A stretch of 64,000 nucleotides of DNA from NCBI RefSeq assembly GCF_900103445.1, contig NZ_FNHS01000005.1:248001-312000 (forward strand). The letters are read 5' to 3'. Made by a program: the position numbers and the translations under genes. Each line of letters begins with the position of its first letter. Within the stretch, counting starts at the first letter, position 1. The DNA is from Methylobacterium phyllostachyos (GTDB lineage: Bacteria > Pseudomonadota > Alphaproteobacteria > Rhizobiales > Beijerinckiaceae). Positions 40,202-49,222 of the stretch are shown here, piece after piece. The notes under the pieces are model-generated. The model did no database searches, had not been told where the DNA came from, and worked only from the letters and a program-made list of their open reading frames with translations.

Positions 40202-40990
40202 TCACGGGTTCAGCACCTTGAGCGCCGCCGCGTGCAGCCGCGGGTCGCCCGCCGCCACGACGCGCCCGCCGCCGGCCGCCGACCCGCCGTCCCAGGCGGT
40301 GACCCGGCCCCCGGCCCCCTCGATGATCGGGATCAACGCCACGATGTCGTAGGGCTTCAGACCCGCCTCCACCACGAGGTCGATCTGCCCCGCCGCCAGC
40401 ATGCAATAGGCGTAGCAATCGGCGCCGTAGCGGGACATCCGCACCTGTCCCTCCAGGGTCCGGAAGCGCTCGGCTTCTTCCCCGGCCGCGAACAGGCGCG
40501 GGTCTGTGGTGGCCAGGATCGCCTGGCCGAGATCGGCACACCGGCGGGTCAGCAGGGTGCGCTCGCCCGCGGGGCCGCGCAGGCGGGCGTTCTTCCCGTC
40601 GCCGGTGAAGCGCTCGCCGAGATAGGGCTGGTGCATCAGCCCGCGTACCGGAACGCCGTTGCGGGTCAGCCCGATCAGGGTCCCCCAGGTCGGCAGGCCC
40701 CCGATGAAGGCCCGGGTCCCGTCGATCGGGTCGAGGACCCAGACGCATTCGGCGTCGGTCCGCTCCGAGCCGAATTCTTCCCCCAGGATGCCGTGGCCCG
40801 GGAAGGTCTGGCCGATCATCTTCCGCAGCACGACCTCGGCGGCCCGGTCGGCCTCGGTCACCGGATCGAACGGCGCGCCGCCGCGGGCCTTGTCGTCCAA
40901 GCCGAACTGCGCCCGGAAGAACGGCAGGATCGCCTTCCCGGACGCATCCGCGAGATCGTCCAGGAACCGCCCGAGTTCGACGACGCTCAT
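40202..40990 (-). CDS. hisN: Histidinol-phosphatase of the inositol-monophosphatase family
   Basis: 262 residues from ATG 40990. The metal-dependent phosphatase motifs are present: GILGEEFGSE near residue 70, WVLDPIDGTRAFIGG near 87 and the second site GLKPYDIVALIPIIEGAGG near 210. The LKPYD-VALIP-EGAGG wording is that of HisN-type phosphatases in alphaproteobacteria, in contrast to LR.WD of true inositol monophosphatase. It would dephosphorylate histidinol phosphate, the step served by HisB in enterics. Other IMPase substrates cannot be excluded. No other his genes are near. Confidence 0.88.
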   Translation of the reverse strand: MSVVELGRFLDDLADASGKAILPFFRAQFGLDDKARGGAPFDPVTEADRAAEVVLRKMIGQTFPGHGILGEEFGSERTDAECVWVLDPIDGTRAFIGGLPTWGTLIGLTRNGVPVRGLMHQPYLGERFTGDGKNARLRGPAGERTLLTRRCADLGQAILATTDPRLFAAGEEAERFRTLEGQVRMSRYGADCYAYCMLAAGQIDLVVEAGLKPYDIVALIPIIEGAGGRVTAWDGGSAAGGGRVVAAGDPRLHAAALKVLNP

Positions 40991-41097
40991 CGGTTCTGTC
41001 CCCTGTTCCGGCCCCGGCCCGATCGGTCGCCGGGCCGGTGCGAGACGAAACCGGCGTGGGGCCCCGGCCGTCAAGTCCCCCCGCCGCTTCGCCCCGC

Positions 41098-43146
41098 TCA
41101 TGCCTCGGCCGGCGCCGACAGGCGCGCCGTGCCCGCGCCCCTGTCGGGGACAGGCTTCGATCCGGTCTCGTCCGGCGCGGCAGGGTCTTGCTGGGCGGCG
41201 GCCAGTACCGCCTCGACGGCCTCGCGCAGGGAGCCGACCTGCGCCTCGGCCTGGGTCGCCCGCTCGGTCCCGCGGCCGGCACGCCCGGCCGCCTCGCCCT
41301 GGGCGAGCCAGAGCCCGAGCAGGATCGGCACATCGGGCATCCGGTCCTTGAGGCGCCGGATCAGCCGGCGCAGATGCGTCGGCTCGCCGTCGAGCGCCAG
41401 GGATATCACGCAGGCCATCCGCGCCGCGCCCGGCCCGAACCGTGTGATTCGTGCCGAGGATGCCTCCGCGAACGGTACCGTACGGACGCCGAGGCCGCGC
41501 TTCTCCAGGATCTGGGCCAGGATGGCGGCGGCGGCCTCGTCGAGGAAGCCGCGCCCGGAGATGCACAGGACTGCGCCCGGGCGGGTCCACGCCCTCGACA
41601 GGGCATCCGGCGCCGGTCCCATCGGCATCGGGCTGCAGGCGCCCGCCTCGCCCTCCCCGCCGGCTTCGGTCACGGCGTCGCCCCGGTCGGAGAGGTCGGC
41701 GATCAGCTCGCCGAGCGCCGTGCGCATCGCCCCCTTCTGGCGCGCGGTCAGGACCCCGCGGGCGCCATCGCGGGCGGCGAGTTCCAGCGCCTTGAGCACG
41801 ACCTCGTTGTAGTAGGACGAGAGCGAGCATTGCTGCAGGATCAGCTCGGCATGGCCCAGCACCTCCTCCGAATCGCCCGCCAGGATCCGCTGGTAGAAGT
41901 TCTGCACGGGGGTCAGGGCGGGCCGGTCGCCGAACAGCACGTCGAGGAATTCGAGGTGCTCCACGTGGCGGCCGAGCACCACGAGGCAGACGGTGAGCGG
42001 CGTCGAGAGCAGGAGGCCGACGGGCCCCCAGAGCCAGGTCCAGAACAGGGCCGAGACCAGCACCGCGAACGGGGAAAGTCCGGTCGACTGGCCGTAGAAG
42101 ATCGGCTCGAACACCTGGCCGGTGAGCGGCTCCAGGATGATGAACAGGATCGCCACGGCGATCATCATGTTCCAGCCGGGATCGACCGCGGCTGCGAGCG
42201 CCATCGGCAGGATCGCCGACACGACGGCCCCGAGATAGGGCACGAACCGCATCAGGGCCGAAAAGATCGCCCAGAGCACCGGGTTCGGCACGCCGATCAC
42301 GTAGAGCCCGATGCCGACCACGATTCCGAAGGCGGCGTTGAGGGCGAGCTGGACCACGAAGTAGCGGCTCAGCCGCTTGGCCGCGTCGTCCATCGCCACG
42401 GTGGTGCGGTGCAGGTCGCTCGAACCCGCGAGCCGGATCATGCGGTCGCGGAGGTCCTCCCGCTGCATCAGCACGAACAGCAGCACCACGAAGACGATGC
42501 CCACGGTGGCGAGCGGGTGCATCACCGGCGCCAGCACGGTGGACAGCATCTCCAGCGCCCCCGGCGGGGTCGAGGCCACCTCGACGACCAGGGGCTTCTG
42601 CGGCGGCGCAGCCTGTTCCGGCCCCGGTTGCGGAGAGGCGGCCTGCTTCTCGGCGCCGGCCGCCTCCTTGCCGGCTTCCTTGCCGCCGTTGTGGAGTGCC
42701 CGGCCGATATTGGCCACGTACGCGGTGACGTGCCCGACGGGGGAGTCGCGCAGGCCTTCGATCTTGCGCTCGATCGTGGCCCGGTAGCGCGGGACGTCGC
42801 CCGCGAGGTCGGCCGCCTGGATGCCGATCAGGGTGGCCATCGCCCCCACGATGCCGAGCGTCAGCAGGACGCTCACGCCCACCGCCACCAGCCGCGGCAG
42901 GCGCAGCCGCCGCAGGCGGTTGATCAGCGGCGTCAGCACGAAGGACAGGAGCAGCGCGATCGCGATCGGGATAAAGATCTCGCGGCCGAAATACAGGGCC
43001 GCGATGATGGTGGCACCCACCACCACCGGCGAGGCCATGGCGGCCCGCGGCGTCTCGGCCGCGGTCACGCGCGCCGAGCGCGGCGGGTTCAACGCGGTCC
43101 CGCGCCGCGCCGTCGTTTCAACCCCGACCGGGGTGTCGCTACCCAT
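41098..43146 (-). CDS. AI-2E family transporter with extra C-terminal domain
   Basis: 682 residues, long for the family (350-450). The membrane part has the PerM/YhhQ-type arrangement: paired helices at about 40-95, a central soluble insert of about 100 residues rich in Ala/Pro/Glu, and then helices with FVVLLFVLMQREDLRDR, RFVPYLGAVVSAILPM and TGLSPFAVLVSALFWTWLWGPVGLLLSTPLT. From about residue 440 a cytoplasmic extension follows, containing ADLSDRGD and a Rossmann-like ending (AVLCISGRGFLDEAAAAILAQ) that resembles B12-binding or receiver-like folds but lacks the DxHxxG motif. Substrates of these exporters are uncertain. Confidence 0.85.
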   Translation of the reverse strand: MGSDTPVGVETTARRGTALNPPRSARVTAAETPRAAMASPVVVGATIIAALYFGREIFIPIAIALLLSFVLTPLINRLRRLRLPRLVAVGVSVLLTLGIVGAMATLIGIQAADLAGDVPRYRATIERKIEGLRDSPVGHVTAYVANIGRALHNGGKEAGKEAAGAEKQAASPQPGPEQAAPPQKPLVVEVASTPPGALEMLSTVLAPVMHPLATVGIVFVVLLFVLMQREDLRDRMIRLAGSSDLHRTTVAMDDAAKRLSRYFVVQLALNAAFGIVVGIGLYVIGVPNPVLWAIFSALMRFVPYLGAVVSAILPMALAAAVDPGWNMMIAVAILFIILEPLTGQVFEPIFYGQSTGLSPFAVLVSALFWTWLWGPVGLLLSTPLTVCLVVLGRHVEHLEFLDVLFGDRPALTPVQNFYQRILAGDSEEVLGHAELILQQCSLSSYYNEVVLKALELAARDGARGVLTARQKGAMRTALGELIADLSDRGDAVTEAGGEGEAGACSPMPMGPAPDALSRAWTRPGAVLCISGRGFLDEAAAAILAQILEKRGLGVRTVPFAEASSARITRFGPGAARMACVISLALDGEPTHLRRLIRRLKDRMPDVPILLGLWLAQGEAAGRAGRGTERATQAEAQVGSLREAVEAVLAAAQQDPAAPDETGSKPVPDRGAGTARLSAPAEA

Positions 43147-43260
43147 ACGCTGATCCGCGTCCCGAACGCCACGCGCGGGCAGCCGCCGGGAGCATCGGAT
43201 GCCTCGCGGACGGGGAACGGCACAGGGGCCGAAAACGATCCCGCAGGCTTCCTTGCGCGC

Positions 43261-44715
43261 TTACGCCCCCTGGACGCCCGCCCGCATCACGTCGCCCGCA
43301 TCCTTCAGCTCCGGCAGGGACCAGCACAGCTGCATCACCCGCTTGGCCTGCGCGTCCGGCAGCACGCCCGCGGCGAGGTCGGCGAACTTCGCCTCCAACT
43401 GCTTGTCGGACATCGGCTTCTCGACGCTGCCGATCGCGTGCTCGATGTGGCGGTGGAAGGTCCGTCCGTCATTCAGCGTGACGGTCATGTCGACCTGCGC
43501 GGCGTCGATGCCGGGGGTGACCACCGGCATCACCTTCTGGCGCAGCGCCACCACGCGCGGGTCGTTCACCGCCCGGTCGCTGAACTGCTTCTCGCCGCCC
43601 GCCCCCTCCACGAAGGCCACCGCGGCGGCGTGGTAGATGCTGAACTTGCCCTCTAGCCCGGTCTTTGGCGCGGTCTTGCCGGTCAGTTCCAGCACGAGCG
43701 GATGGACCTTGAGGTCGACCCGCTTGATGTCCTCCGGCTTGACGTGATCCTCGTCGCGGATCTGGATCGCGGCGTCGATCGTCGGATGCATGACGATGCC
43801 GCAGGCGAAGGGCTTGTAGGTGTTGAGCTGCGATTCATAGCGGGTGCCGAGGCCGTCGGTGATCTCCGACCAGTCCTGCTTAGTCGAGATCGTGTTGGCC
43901 CAGCCGCGCTTGGCCTCGATCATCCCGTCCGACGAGGTGAAGCCCTTGGCCGCCAGGATCGCCGCGAACAGGCCGTTCGCCGCCGCCCGGCCCGGGTTGA
44001 AGCTCTTGTTCATGGAGCCGAACGATTCCCGCAGGCCCACCGGCTGCGAGGCGGCCAGCCCCAGCGCGTAGACCATCTGCTGCTCGGTGAGCCCCATCAG
44101 CTTGCCGGCGGTGGCGGCCGCGCCGAACGGCCCGCAGGTGCCGGTGATGTGCCAGCCGGCATCGTAGTGGTTCGGGTAGACGGCATTGCCGATCCGGCAT
44201 TCGGTCTCGATCCCCACCACCAGGGCGTCGAGGAAATCCTTGCCGGAGATCGGCTTCATCCCGGCATAGGCCAGGATCGCCGAGGCGACCGGGCCGGCCG
44301 GGTGGATGATCGTCTTCAGGTGCGTGTCGTCGAAATCGAAGATGTGGCTCGACACGCCGTTGATGAAGGCGGCGTTCATGATGTCGAACCGCTCGGTCCG
44401 GCCGAACAAACCGGCCTGCGGCGGCCCCGAGAAGGGCTGCAGGGCCGAGACCGCCACGTCCACGGTCTCGTGGTGCGAGCCGCCGATCGCCACGCCGACC
44501 CAGTTCAGGAAGCTGCGCACGCCCTCGCGCCGGACCGCCTCCGGCAGGGTGTCGTAGGACGAGCTGAGGATCCACTGGGCGAGGATCTTTGTGACAGGCG
44601 GCGGTGCCGGCTTGGCCGCGGGCTTCGAGGCCTCGGCGGCGTGACCGGCCTGCAGGGCAGGCGTCGTCAGGGCGAGCCCAGCGGCCCCGATCAGCGAGCG
44701 GCGATTCATCGACAT
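43261..44715 (-). CDS. MmgE/PrpD-family protein with Tat signal
   Basis: 484 residues. The N-terminus MNRRSLIGAAGLALTTPALQ is a twin-arginine signal peptide ending near HAAEA, unusual because 2-methylcitrate dehydratase PrpD works in the cytoplasm. The core has MmgE/PrpD motifs: EAVRREGVRSFLNWVGVAIGGS, NAAFINGVSSHIFDFDDTH, HITGTCGPFGAAATAGKLMGL, ALGLAASQPVGLRE and YKPFACGIVMHPTIDAA. The family includes dehydratases, isomerases and cis-aconitate decarboxylase. A periplasmic lyase or isomerase of a small acid is inferred. It stands alone. Confidence 0.85.
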   Translation of the reverse strand: MSMNRRSLIGAAGLALTTPALQAGHAAEASKPAAKPAPPPVTKILAQWILSSSYDTLPEAVRREGVRSFLNWVGVAIGGSHHETVDVAVSALQPFSGPPQAGLFGRTERFDIMNAAFINGVSSHIFDFDDTHLKTIIHPAGPVASAILAYAGMKPISGKDFLDALVVGIETECRIGNAVYPNHYDAGWHITGTCGPFGAAATAGKLMGLTEQQMVYALGLAASQPVGLRESFGSMNKSFNPGRAAANGLFAAILAAKGFTSSDGMIEAKRGWANTISTKQDWSEITDGLGTRYESQLNTYKPFACGIVMHPTIDAAIQIRDEDHVKPEDIKRVDLKVHPLVLELTGKTAPKTGLEGKFSIYHAAAVAFVEGAGGEKQFSDRAVNDPRVVALRQKVMPVVTPGIDAAQVDMTVTLNDGRTFHRHIEHAIGSVEKPMSDKQLEAKFADLAAGVLPDAQAKRVMQLCWSLPELKDAGDVMRAGVQGA

Positions 44716-44830
44716 GGCGTTCTCCCGGACAGGGCCGCTCCAGGGCGGCTCCGATTGCCGGGCAGTATAATGAATTCAATCGCCGCTCGTCAGCCCGCGA
44801 GTTTCACCGCAGCGGGTCTGACACCGATCC

Positions 44831-46123
44831 TCACACCACCACGGGTAGCGCCTCCTGGTCGCCCACGCCGAACACCCGTCGATAGCGGGCGACCTCCTCG
44901 GCCGGTCCCTGCGCCTTGGTTGGATTGTCGGAGAGCTTCACGGTCGGCCGCCCGTTCGCCTCCGTGACCTTGCAGACGATCGAGACCGGATCGAGCTTGC
45001 CGTCCGGCATGAGGCCGCGGAAATCGTTGGTGAGCAGCGTGCCCCAGCCGTAGCCGATGCGCATCCGCCCGTGGAACCGGGCGTGGATCCGCTCAATCTC
45101 GTCGATGTCCAGCCCGTCGGAGAAGATCGCGAGCTTGTCCCGCGGGTCGCGCCCACGCTCCTGCCAGAACCGGATCGCCTCCTCGCCACCCTCGATCGGG
45201 TCCTTGGAATCGATGCGGATTCCGGTCCAGTCGCTGACCCAGTCGGGGGCGTTCGCCAGGAAGCCCGTCGTGCCGTAGGCGTCGGGCAGGGCCACGAGCA
45301 GGTTGCCGCCATAGTCCTCCTGCCAGTCGGACAGCACCGCGTAAGGGGCCTTGGCCAGGGCGGCATCGTCCTCGGCCAGCGCCGCGTAGACCATCGGCAG
45401 CTCGTGGGCGTTGGTGCCCACCGGCTCGACCTCCTGCCGGGCGGCGATCAGACAGTTCGAGGTGCCGAGGAACGCCCCGTCCAGCCCTTCGGCCATGGCC
45501 TGAACGCACCAATCCTGCCAGAGGAAGCCGTGGCGGCGCCGGGTGCCGAAGTCGGCCACCGACAGGTCCGGCAGCTTCTGCAGCCGCTGGATCTTCTCCC
45601 AGACCCGGGTCATGGCCCGGGCATAGAGCACCTGAAGCTCGAGCTTGCCCATGCCGCGCAGCACGGCCCGCGCCCGCAGCTCGTTGAGAATGGCCAGCGC
45701 CGGCACCTCCCACATCGTGGTCTCGACCCAGGGGCCGTGGAAGGTCAGCTCGTACTGGCCGTCATGGACGGCGAGTTCATATTCGGGGAGCTGGAAGTTC
45801 TCGAACCAGGATACGAATTCCGGCCCGAGGATCCGTCCCTGGCCGCGGAAAACGTTGCCGCGCAGCCACGTGACCTCGCCCTTGCTGAGGCGCAGCGTCC
45901 TGGCATGGTCGAGCTGCTCGCGCAGGCGTTCGGCATCGACCTCGTCGGCGATGCGGATCCGGCGCGTCCGGTTGGTGATGCCGAAGGTGGCGCGGATGTC
46001 CGGGTGCCGGCGCAGAATCGATTGCGCCATCAGCAGCTTGTAGAAATCCGTGTCCAGCAGCGACCGCACGATCGGATCGATGCGGAAGCTGTGATCGTAG
46101 ACCCGCTTGGCCAGATCGAGCAT
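44831..46123 (-). CDS. pncB: Nicotinate phosphoribosyltransferase
   Basis: 430 residues, normal length. The start region [39 protein letters not shown] near residue 190, GTSNCLIA and the phosphorylated His in [12 protein letters not shown] near 228 are all characteristic. It joins nicotinate and PRPP to nicotinate mononucleotide with ATP in NAD salvage, in the cytoplasm. It lies downstream of the flavin-type stress protein on the same strand, but a strong terminator separates them. Confidence 0.95.
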   Translation of the reverse strand: MLDLAKRVYDHSFRIDPIVRSLLDTDFYKLLMAQSILRRHPDIRATFGITNRTRRIRIADEVDAERLREQLDHARTLRLSKGEVTWLRGNVFRGQGRILGPEFVSWFENFQLPEYELAVHDGQYELTFHGPWVETTMWEVPALAILNELRARAVLRGMGKLELQVLYARAMTRVWEKIQRLQKLPDLSVADFGTRRRHGFLWQDWCVQAMAEGLDGAFLGTSNCLIAARQEVEPVGTNAHELPMVYAALAEDDAALAKAPYAVLSDWQEDYGGNLLVALPDAYGTTGFLANAPDWVSDWTGIRIDSKDPIEGGEEAIRFWQERGRDPRDKLAIFSDGLDIDEIERIHARFHGRMRIGYGWGTLLTNDFRGLMPDGKLDPVSIVCKVTEANGRPTVKLSDNPTKAQGPAEEVARYRRVFGVGDQEALPVVV

Positions 46124-46189
46124 TCTTTTGGGACTCTGCCGCGCCTTGCTGACGCAGAGCGCATGCCGGGCCCGGCCCCGTCAAGAAGA

Positions 46190-46216
46190 CGGGCGGCCTC
46201 CGATGGAGACCGCCCG
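46190..46216 (-). terminator. Rho-independent-like terminator
   Basis: CGGGCGGCCTCC and GGAGACCGCCCG pair over 12 positions with one mismatch around a GAT loop. On the minus strand the stem follows the stop codon of the pyridoxamine-oxidase-like gene by 30 bp and is followed by TCTTCTT. It should end transcription before pncB. Confidence 0.7.
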
Positions 46217-46245
46217 CAAAAACGCCGTGACCTGAAACCGGAAGC

Positions 46246-46749
46246 TCAGGCCAGATCGACCTTCTTGGTCTCGGTCTTCGGGCTCTCGCCGGTGAGCGAG
46301 GCCTTCACGTAGCCGTAGAGGTGCAGCATTGTGCTGTTGGGGCTGTCCCAGTACTCGCCCTTCTCCGGGTGGACGCGGATCAGCGCGACTTCCGGGTCGT
46401 CCTTGCCGTTCGGGAACCAGGTCTTCAGGCTCTCATTCCACTTTTCATTGATCTTCGCCTGATCGCGCACGATCTCGGCCTTGCCGGCCACCGAGACGTA
46501 GGTCTGGCTCGACGGGTCGGAATAGGCCAGGTTGACCTGGTTGTCCTTGCTGATCTCGGCCGTCTTGGGCGAGTGCAGCTTGGTGAAGAACCACAGGTCG
46601 CCGTTCTCGTCGGCGTCGTTGTTCCACATCGGGCGGCTGTTGAGCGTGCCGTCGGAATCGGCGGTGGTCATCATGGCGATCTTCACGTCCTTGATGAGCT
46701 CGAACAGCTTTTTCGCGCCCTCGTGGTCGCGGTGGTTGCCCTGATGCAT
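46246..46749 (-). CDS. Pyridoxamine 5'-phosphate oxidase-like general stress protein
   Basis: 167 residues from ATG 46749, with AGGAGA eleven bases upstream; the longer open frame lacks a ribosome site. A split-barrel flavin-binding domain of the GsiB/stress protein 26 type is seen: KIAMMTTADSDGTLNSRPMW, GDLWFFTKLHSPKTAEI and QTYVSVAGKAEIVRD, with a helical C-terminal end. Small members bind FMN, F420 or act in general stress response; the substrate is not predicted. It is cytoplasmic and single. Confidence 0.88.
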   Translation of the reverse strand: MHQGNHRDHEGAKKLFELIKDVKIAMMTTADSDGTLNSRPMWNNDADENGDLWFFTKLHSPKTAEISKDNQVNLAYSDPSSQTYVSVAGKAEIVRDQAKINEKWNESLKTWFPNGKDDPEVALIRVHPEKGEYWDSPNSTMLHLYGYVKASLTGESPKTETKKVDLA

Positions 46750-46894
46750 GAACTTGGTCTCCTGATCGTCGGTTCGGGCGGTGAGTCCCGCGGGGCGCGA
46801 AGGCGCTTCCGGAGAGGTCCCCGCCTGAAGGCTGCCCCGACAACGGATCAATCTCCCGTTGGTTCAGCTTGCGCGTGCCGAGGCGGAGGTTCGG

Positions 46895-47182
46895 ATGACG
46901 CGGTCACAGGCGAGGCGGCGGGCCGCCATGCCGCTGGCAATCGGTGCGCTCACCCTCTCGATCCTGCCGGCGTGGGCCGAGGTGCGGTTCGGCTCGGGCG
47001 TGCGCATCGGCGGCCACGACTTTTCCAATCGGCGCGCCGGCAGTGTCCATGTCGAGCGCGTGAAGCGGCTGCGCGGCCCCCTGGGCTGCCGGCACGTCCG
47101 CAACGGCATGTACCGCCGTGGCGATGGGAGCGTGGTGCGCGGCCCAATGGAGGAATGCAATCTGATCGCCAAGGCGCACTGA
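46895..47182 (+). CDS. Small exported protein, unknown
   Basis: 95 residues from ATG 46895, with GGCGGAGG upstream, preferred over an in-frame start at 46859. The signal peptide (RRRAAMPLAIGALTLSILPAWA) precedes a basic mature part of about 70 residues (VRFGSGVRIGGHDFSNRRAG) with two Cys residues (GCRHVRNGMYRRG, EECNLI) that may form a disulfide. It resembles short periplasmic proteins common in Rhizobiales, but I recognise no named family. Confidence 0.65.
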   Translation: MTRSQARRRAAMPLAIGALTLSILPAWAEVRFGSGVRIGGHDFSNRRAGSVHVERVKRLRGPLGCRHVRNGMYRRGDGSVVRGPMEECNLIAKAH

Positions 47183-47333
47183 GAGATTGACCCGGCAGAT
47201 CCGAACGCCGTCGGTCTGAAGCTGCCGAAGCCTTGGTACTGGCGCGGCTGGCGATCGCAGACCGGGGGTCTGGTGTTCTGGGCAGGCTTGGTTACATGCA
47301 CTGGCATACCTGCTTGCCCGGTGGAGAACGATT

Positions 47334-48482
47334 TTGGCGATTACCCGCGACGACGTGCTGAAGGCGCTTGCCGACGTCACCGTCGATGCCGCCGGCACCA
47401 CCCTGCCCGGTTCGGGGCGGCTCTCCCAGGTCGTGGTCGATCCGAACAGCCGCGTGATGTTCTCGATCCTGGTCGATGCCAGCGAGGCCGAGCGGTTCGA
47501 GCCGGTTCGGCGGCAGGCCGAGGGCCGCGTCCTGCAGATGCCGGGTGTCTCGGGCGTGTTCGCGAGCCTGACCTCCGAGCGGAATCAGAGCCATCCGGCT
47601 CAGAGCAGCGCCGCCCCGCGGCCCGTGACGCCACCGCCGGTCGCGCCGCCCCGGCCCGGCGCGCCGCCGAACCAGGGCCCGCAGATCGCGGGCGTGCGCC
47701 ACATCGTGGCGGTCGCCTCCGGCAAGGGCGGTGTCGGCAAGTCCACCACCGCCTGCAACCTCGCCCTGGCGCTCCAGGCGCAGGGGCTGAAGGTCGGCCT
47801 CCTCGACGCCGATATCTACGGCCCGTCGGTGCCGAAGCTGTTCGGGCTCTCGGGTAAGCCGACCGTGGTCGACAACAAGGCCATGGAGCCGATGGTCGGC
47901 TACGGCCTCAAGGTCATGTCGATCGGCTTCCTGATCGAGCCCGAGACGGCGATGATCTGGCGCGGCCCGATGGTGCAGTCGGCGATCACCCAGATGCTGC
48001 GCGACGTGCTGTGGGGCGAACTCGACGTGCTGCTCGTCGACATGCCGCCCGGCACCGGCGACGCGCAGCTCACCATGGCCCAGGCGACGCCGCTCTCGGG
48101 CGCCGTCATCGTCTCGACGCCGCAGGATCTCGCGCTGATCGACGCGCGCCGCGGCGTGACCATGTTCAAGAAAGTCGCGGTGCCGATCCTCGGCGTGATC
48201 GAGAACATGGCGACCTTCGTCTGCCCGAATTGCGGCCACGCCTCGCACATCTTCGGGCATGGCGGCGCGCGGATCGAGGCGCAGCGCCTCGGCGTGCCGT
48301 TCCTCGGCGAGGTCCCGCTGGACATGGCGATCCGCGAAACCTCGGATAACGGCCAGCCGGTGGTGGCGACCGATCCGGACGGGCCGCACGCCAAGGTCTA
48401 CCGGGACATCGCCGCCCAGCTCTGGGCGAACCTGTCTGGCGCGCCGGCCGGGCGGACGGCGCCGAAGATCGTGTTCGAGTAA
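47334..48482 (+). CDS. apbC: Iron-sulfur cluster carrier protein ApbC/Mrp
   Basis: 382 residues from TTG 47334 with GGTGGAGA upstream. An N-terminal MIP18/DUF59 domain (residues 1-90), a Pro-rich linker, and the Mrp/NBP35 P-loop ATPase follow: deviant Walker A SGKGGVGKST near residue 130, DADIYGPSVPKLFG near 160 and the cluster-binding CPNCG motif near 296. It binds and transfers Fe-S clusters in the cytoplasm. It is followed by mobA after only four bases, so the two are one unit. Confidence 0.94.
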   Translation: MAITRDDVLKALADVTVDAAGTTLPGSGRLSQVVVDPNSRVMFSILVDASEAERFEPVRRQAEGRVLQMPGVSGVFASLTSERNQSHPAQSSAAPRPVTPPPVAPPRPGAPPNQGPQIAGVRHIVAVASGKGGVGKSTTACNLALALQAQGLKVGLLDADIYGPSVPKLFGLSGKPTVVDNKAMEPMVGYGLKVMSIGFLIEPETAMIWRGPMVQSAITQMLRDVLWGELDVLLVDMPPGTGDAQLTMAQATPLSGAVIVSTPQDLALIDARRGVTMFKKVAVPILGVIENMATFVCPNCGHASHIFGHGGARIEAQRLGVPFLGEVPLDMAIRETSDNGQPVVATDPDGPHAKVYRDIAAQLWANLSGAPAGRTAPKIVFE

Positions 48483-48486
48483 GGCC

Positions 48487-49089
48487 ATGACGTCGCCGCC
48501 GGTCCTGGGCCTGATCCTGGCCGGCGGGCAGGCGCGGCGGATGGGCGGGGGCGACAAGCCCCTGCTCCGGCTCGGCGGCCGGACCCTGCTGGAGCGGGTG
48601 GTCGAACGGCTCGGACCGCAATGCAGGGCCGGGCTGGCGCTGAGCGCCAACGGCGACCCGGCGCGGTTCGCCGGGTTTCCGGGGCCGATCCTGCCGGATC
48701 CGCTACCGGGCCAGCCGGGACCGCTGGCTGGGATTCTGGCAGGGCTGGAGTATGCCGCGGCTCACGGGATCGGGCGCGTGGTGAGCGTGTCGGGGGACGC
48801 GCCGTTCCTTCCGGACGATCTGGTGGCGCGGCTCCACGCTGTCGTGCTGGAAACCAGCATCGCCCTCGCGGCCTCGGGGGAGCGGCAGCACTTCACGATC
48901 GCGCTCTGGCCGACGGCCCTGCGCCATGCGCTTCGGGATTATCTCGAACGCGGAGAGCGGCGCGTCGGCGCCTTCATCGCGTCTCACGGGGCAGCGGTGG
49001 CGTCGTGGCCGGTAGAGCGGCTGGACCCGTTCCTCAATATCAACGCGCCGGAGGATCTGGCCGCAGCGGAAGTGCTCGACCAAGACTGA
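48487..49089 (+). CDS. mobA: Molybdenum cofactor guanylyltransferase
   Basis: 200 residues. The nucleotidyltransferase N-terminus GLILAGGQARRMGGGDKPLL binds GTP and Mg, with SGDAPFLPDDLV near residue 105 and NINAPEDLA at the end. MobA attaches GMP to molybdopterin to make the MGD form used by DMSO-reductase-family enzymes such as formate dehydrogenase. Start at ATG 48487, four bases after apbC, with the AAGG of the junction serving as ribosome site. A molybdopterin cytidylyltransferase is less likely. Confidence 0.92.
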   Translation: MTSPPVLGLILAGGQARRMGGGDKPLLRLGGRTLLERVVERLGPQCRAGLALSANGDPARFAGFPGPILPDPLPGQPGPLAGILAGLEYAAAHGIGRVVSVSGDAPFLPDDLVARLHAVVLETSIALAASGERQHFTIALWPTALRHALRDYLERGERRVGAFIASHGAAVASWPVERLDPFLNINAPEDLAAAEVLDQD

Positions 49090-49100
49090 TACAGTTCCGC

Positions 49101-49195
49101 CGTCATCACGAGCGAAGCGAAGTGACCCAGGGCAGCGGAACATTGGGATATGTCGCGCTGACTGGATTGCTTCGCTCCGCTCGCAAAGACGGCGG
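49101..49195. repeat. Intergenic palindromic repeat, class 2
   Basis: CGTCATCACGAGCGAAGCGA then AGTGACCCAGG at the left and ATTGCTTCGCTCCGCTCGC then AAAGACGGCGG at the right. This unit is nearly identical to the copy at 59895 and lies between convergent mobA and the cyclophilin gene. Confidence 0.8.
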
Positions 49196-49222
49196 AGCCG
49201 AAGCCGTTTACCGTGGCCGGTC

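Noticed and set aside
41038-43656. Plus-strand open frame of 872 codons
   Set aside because: It overlaps the clear AI-2E and PrpD-type genes on the other strand and has low-complexity His/Arg composition.
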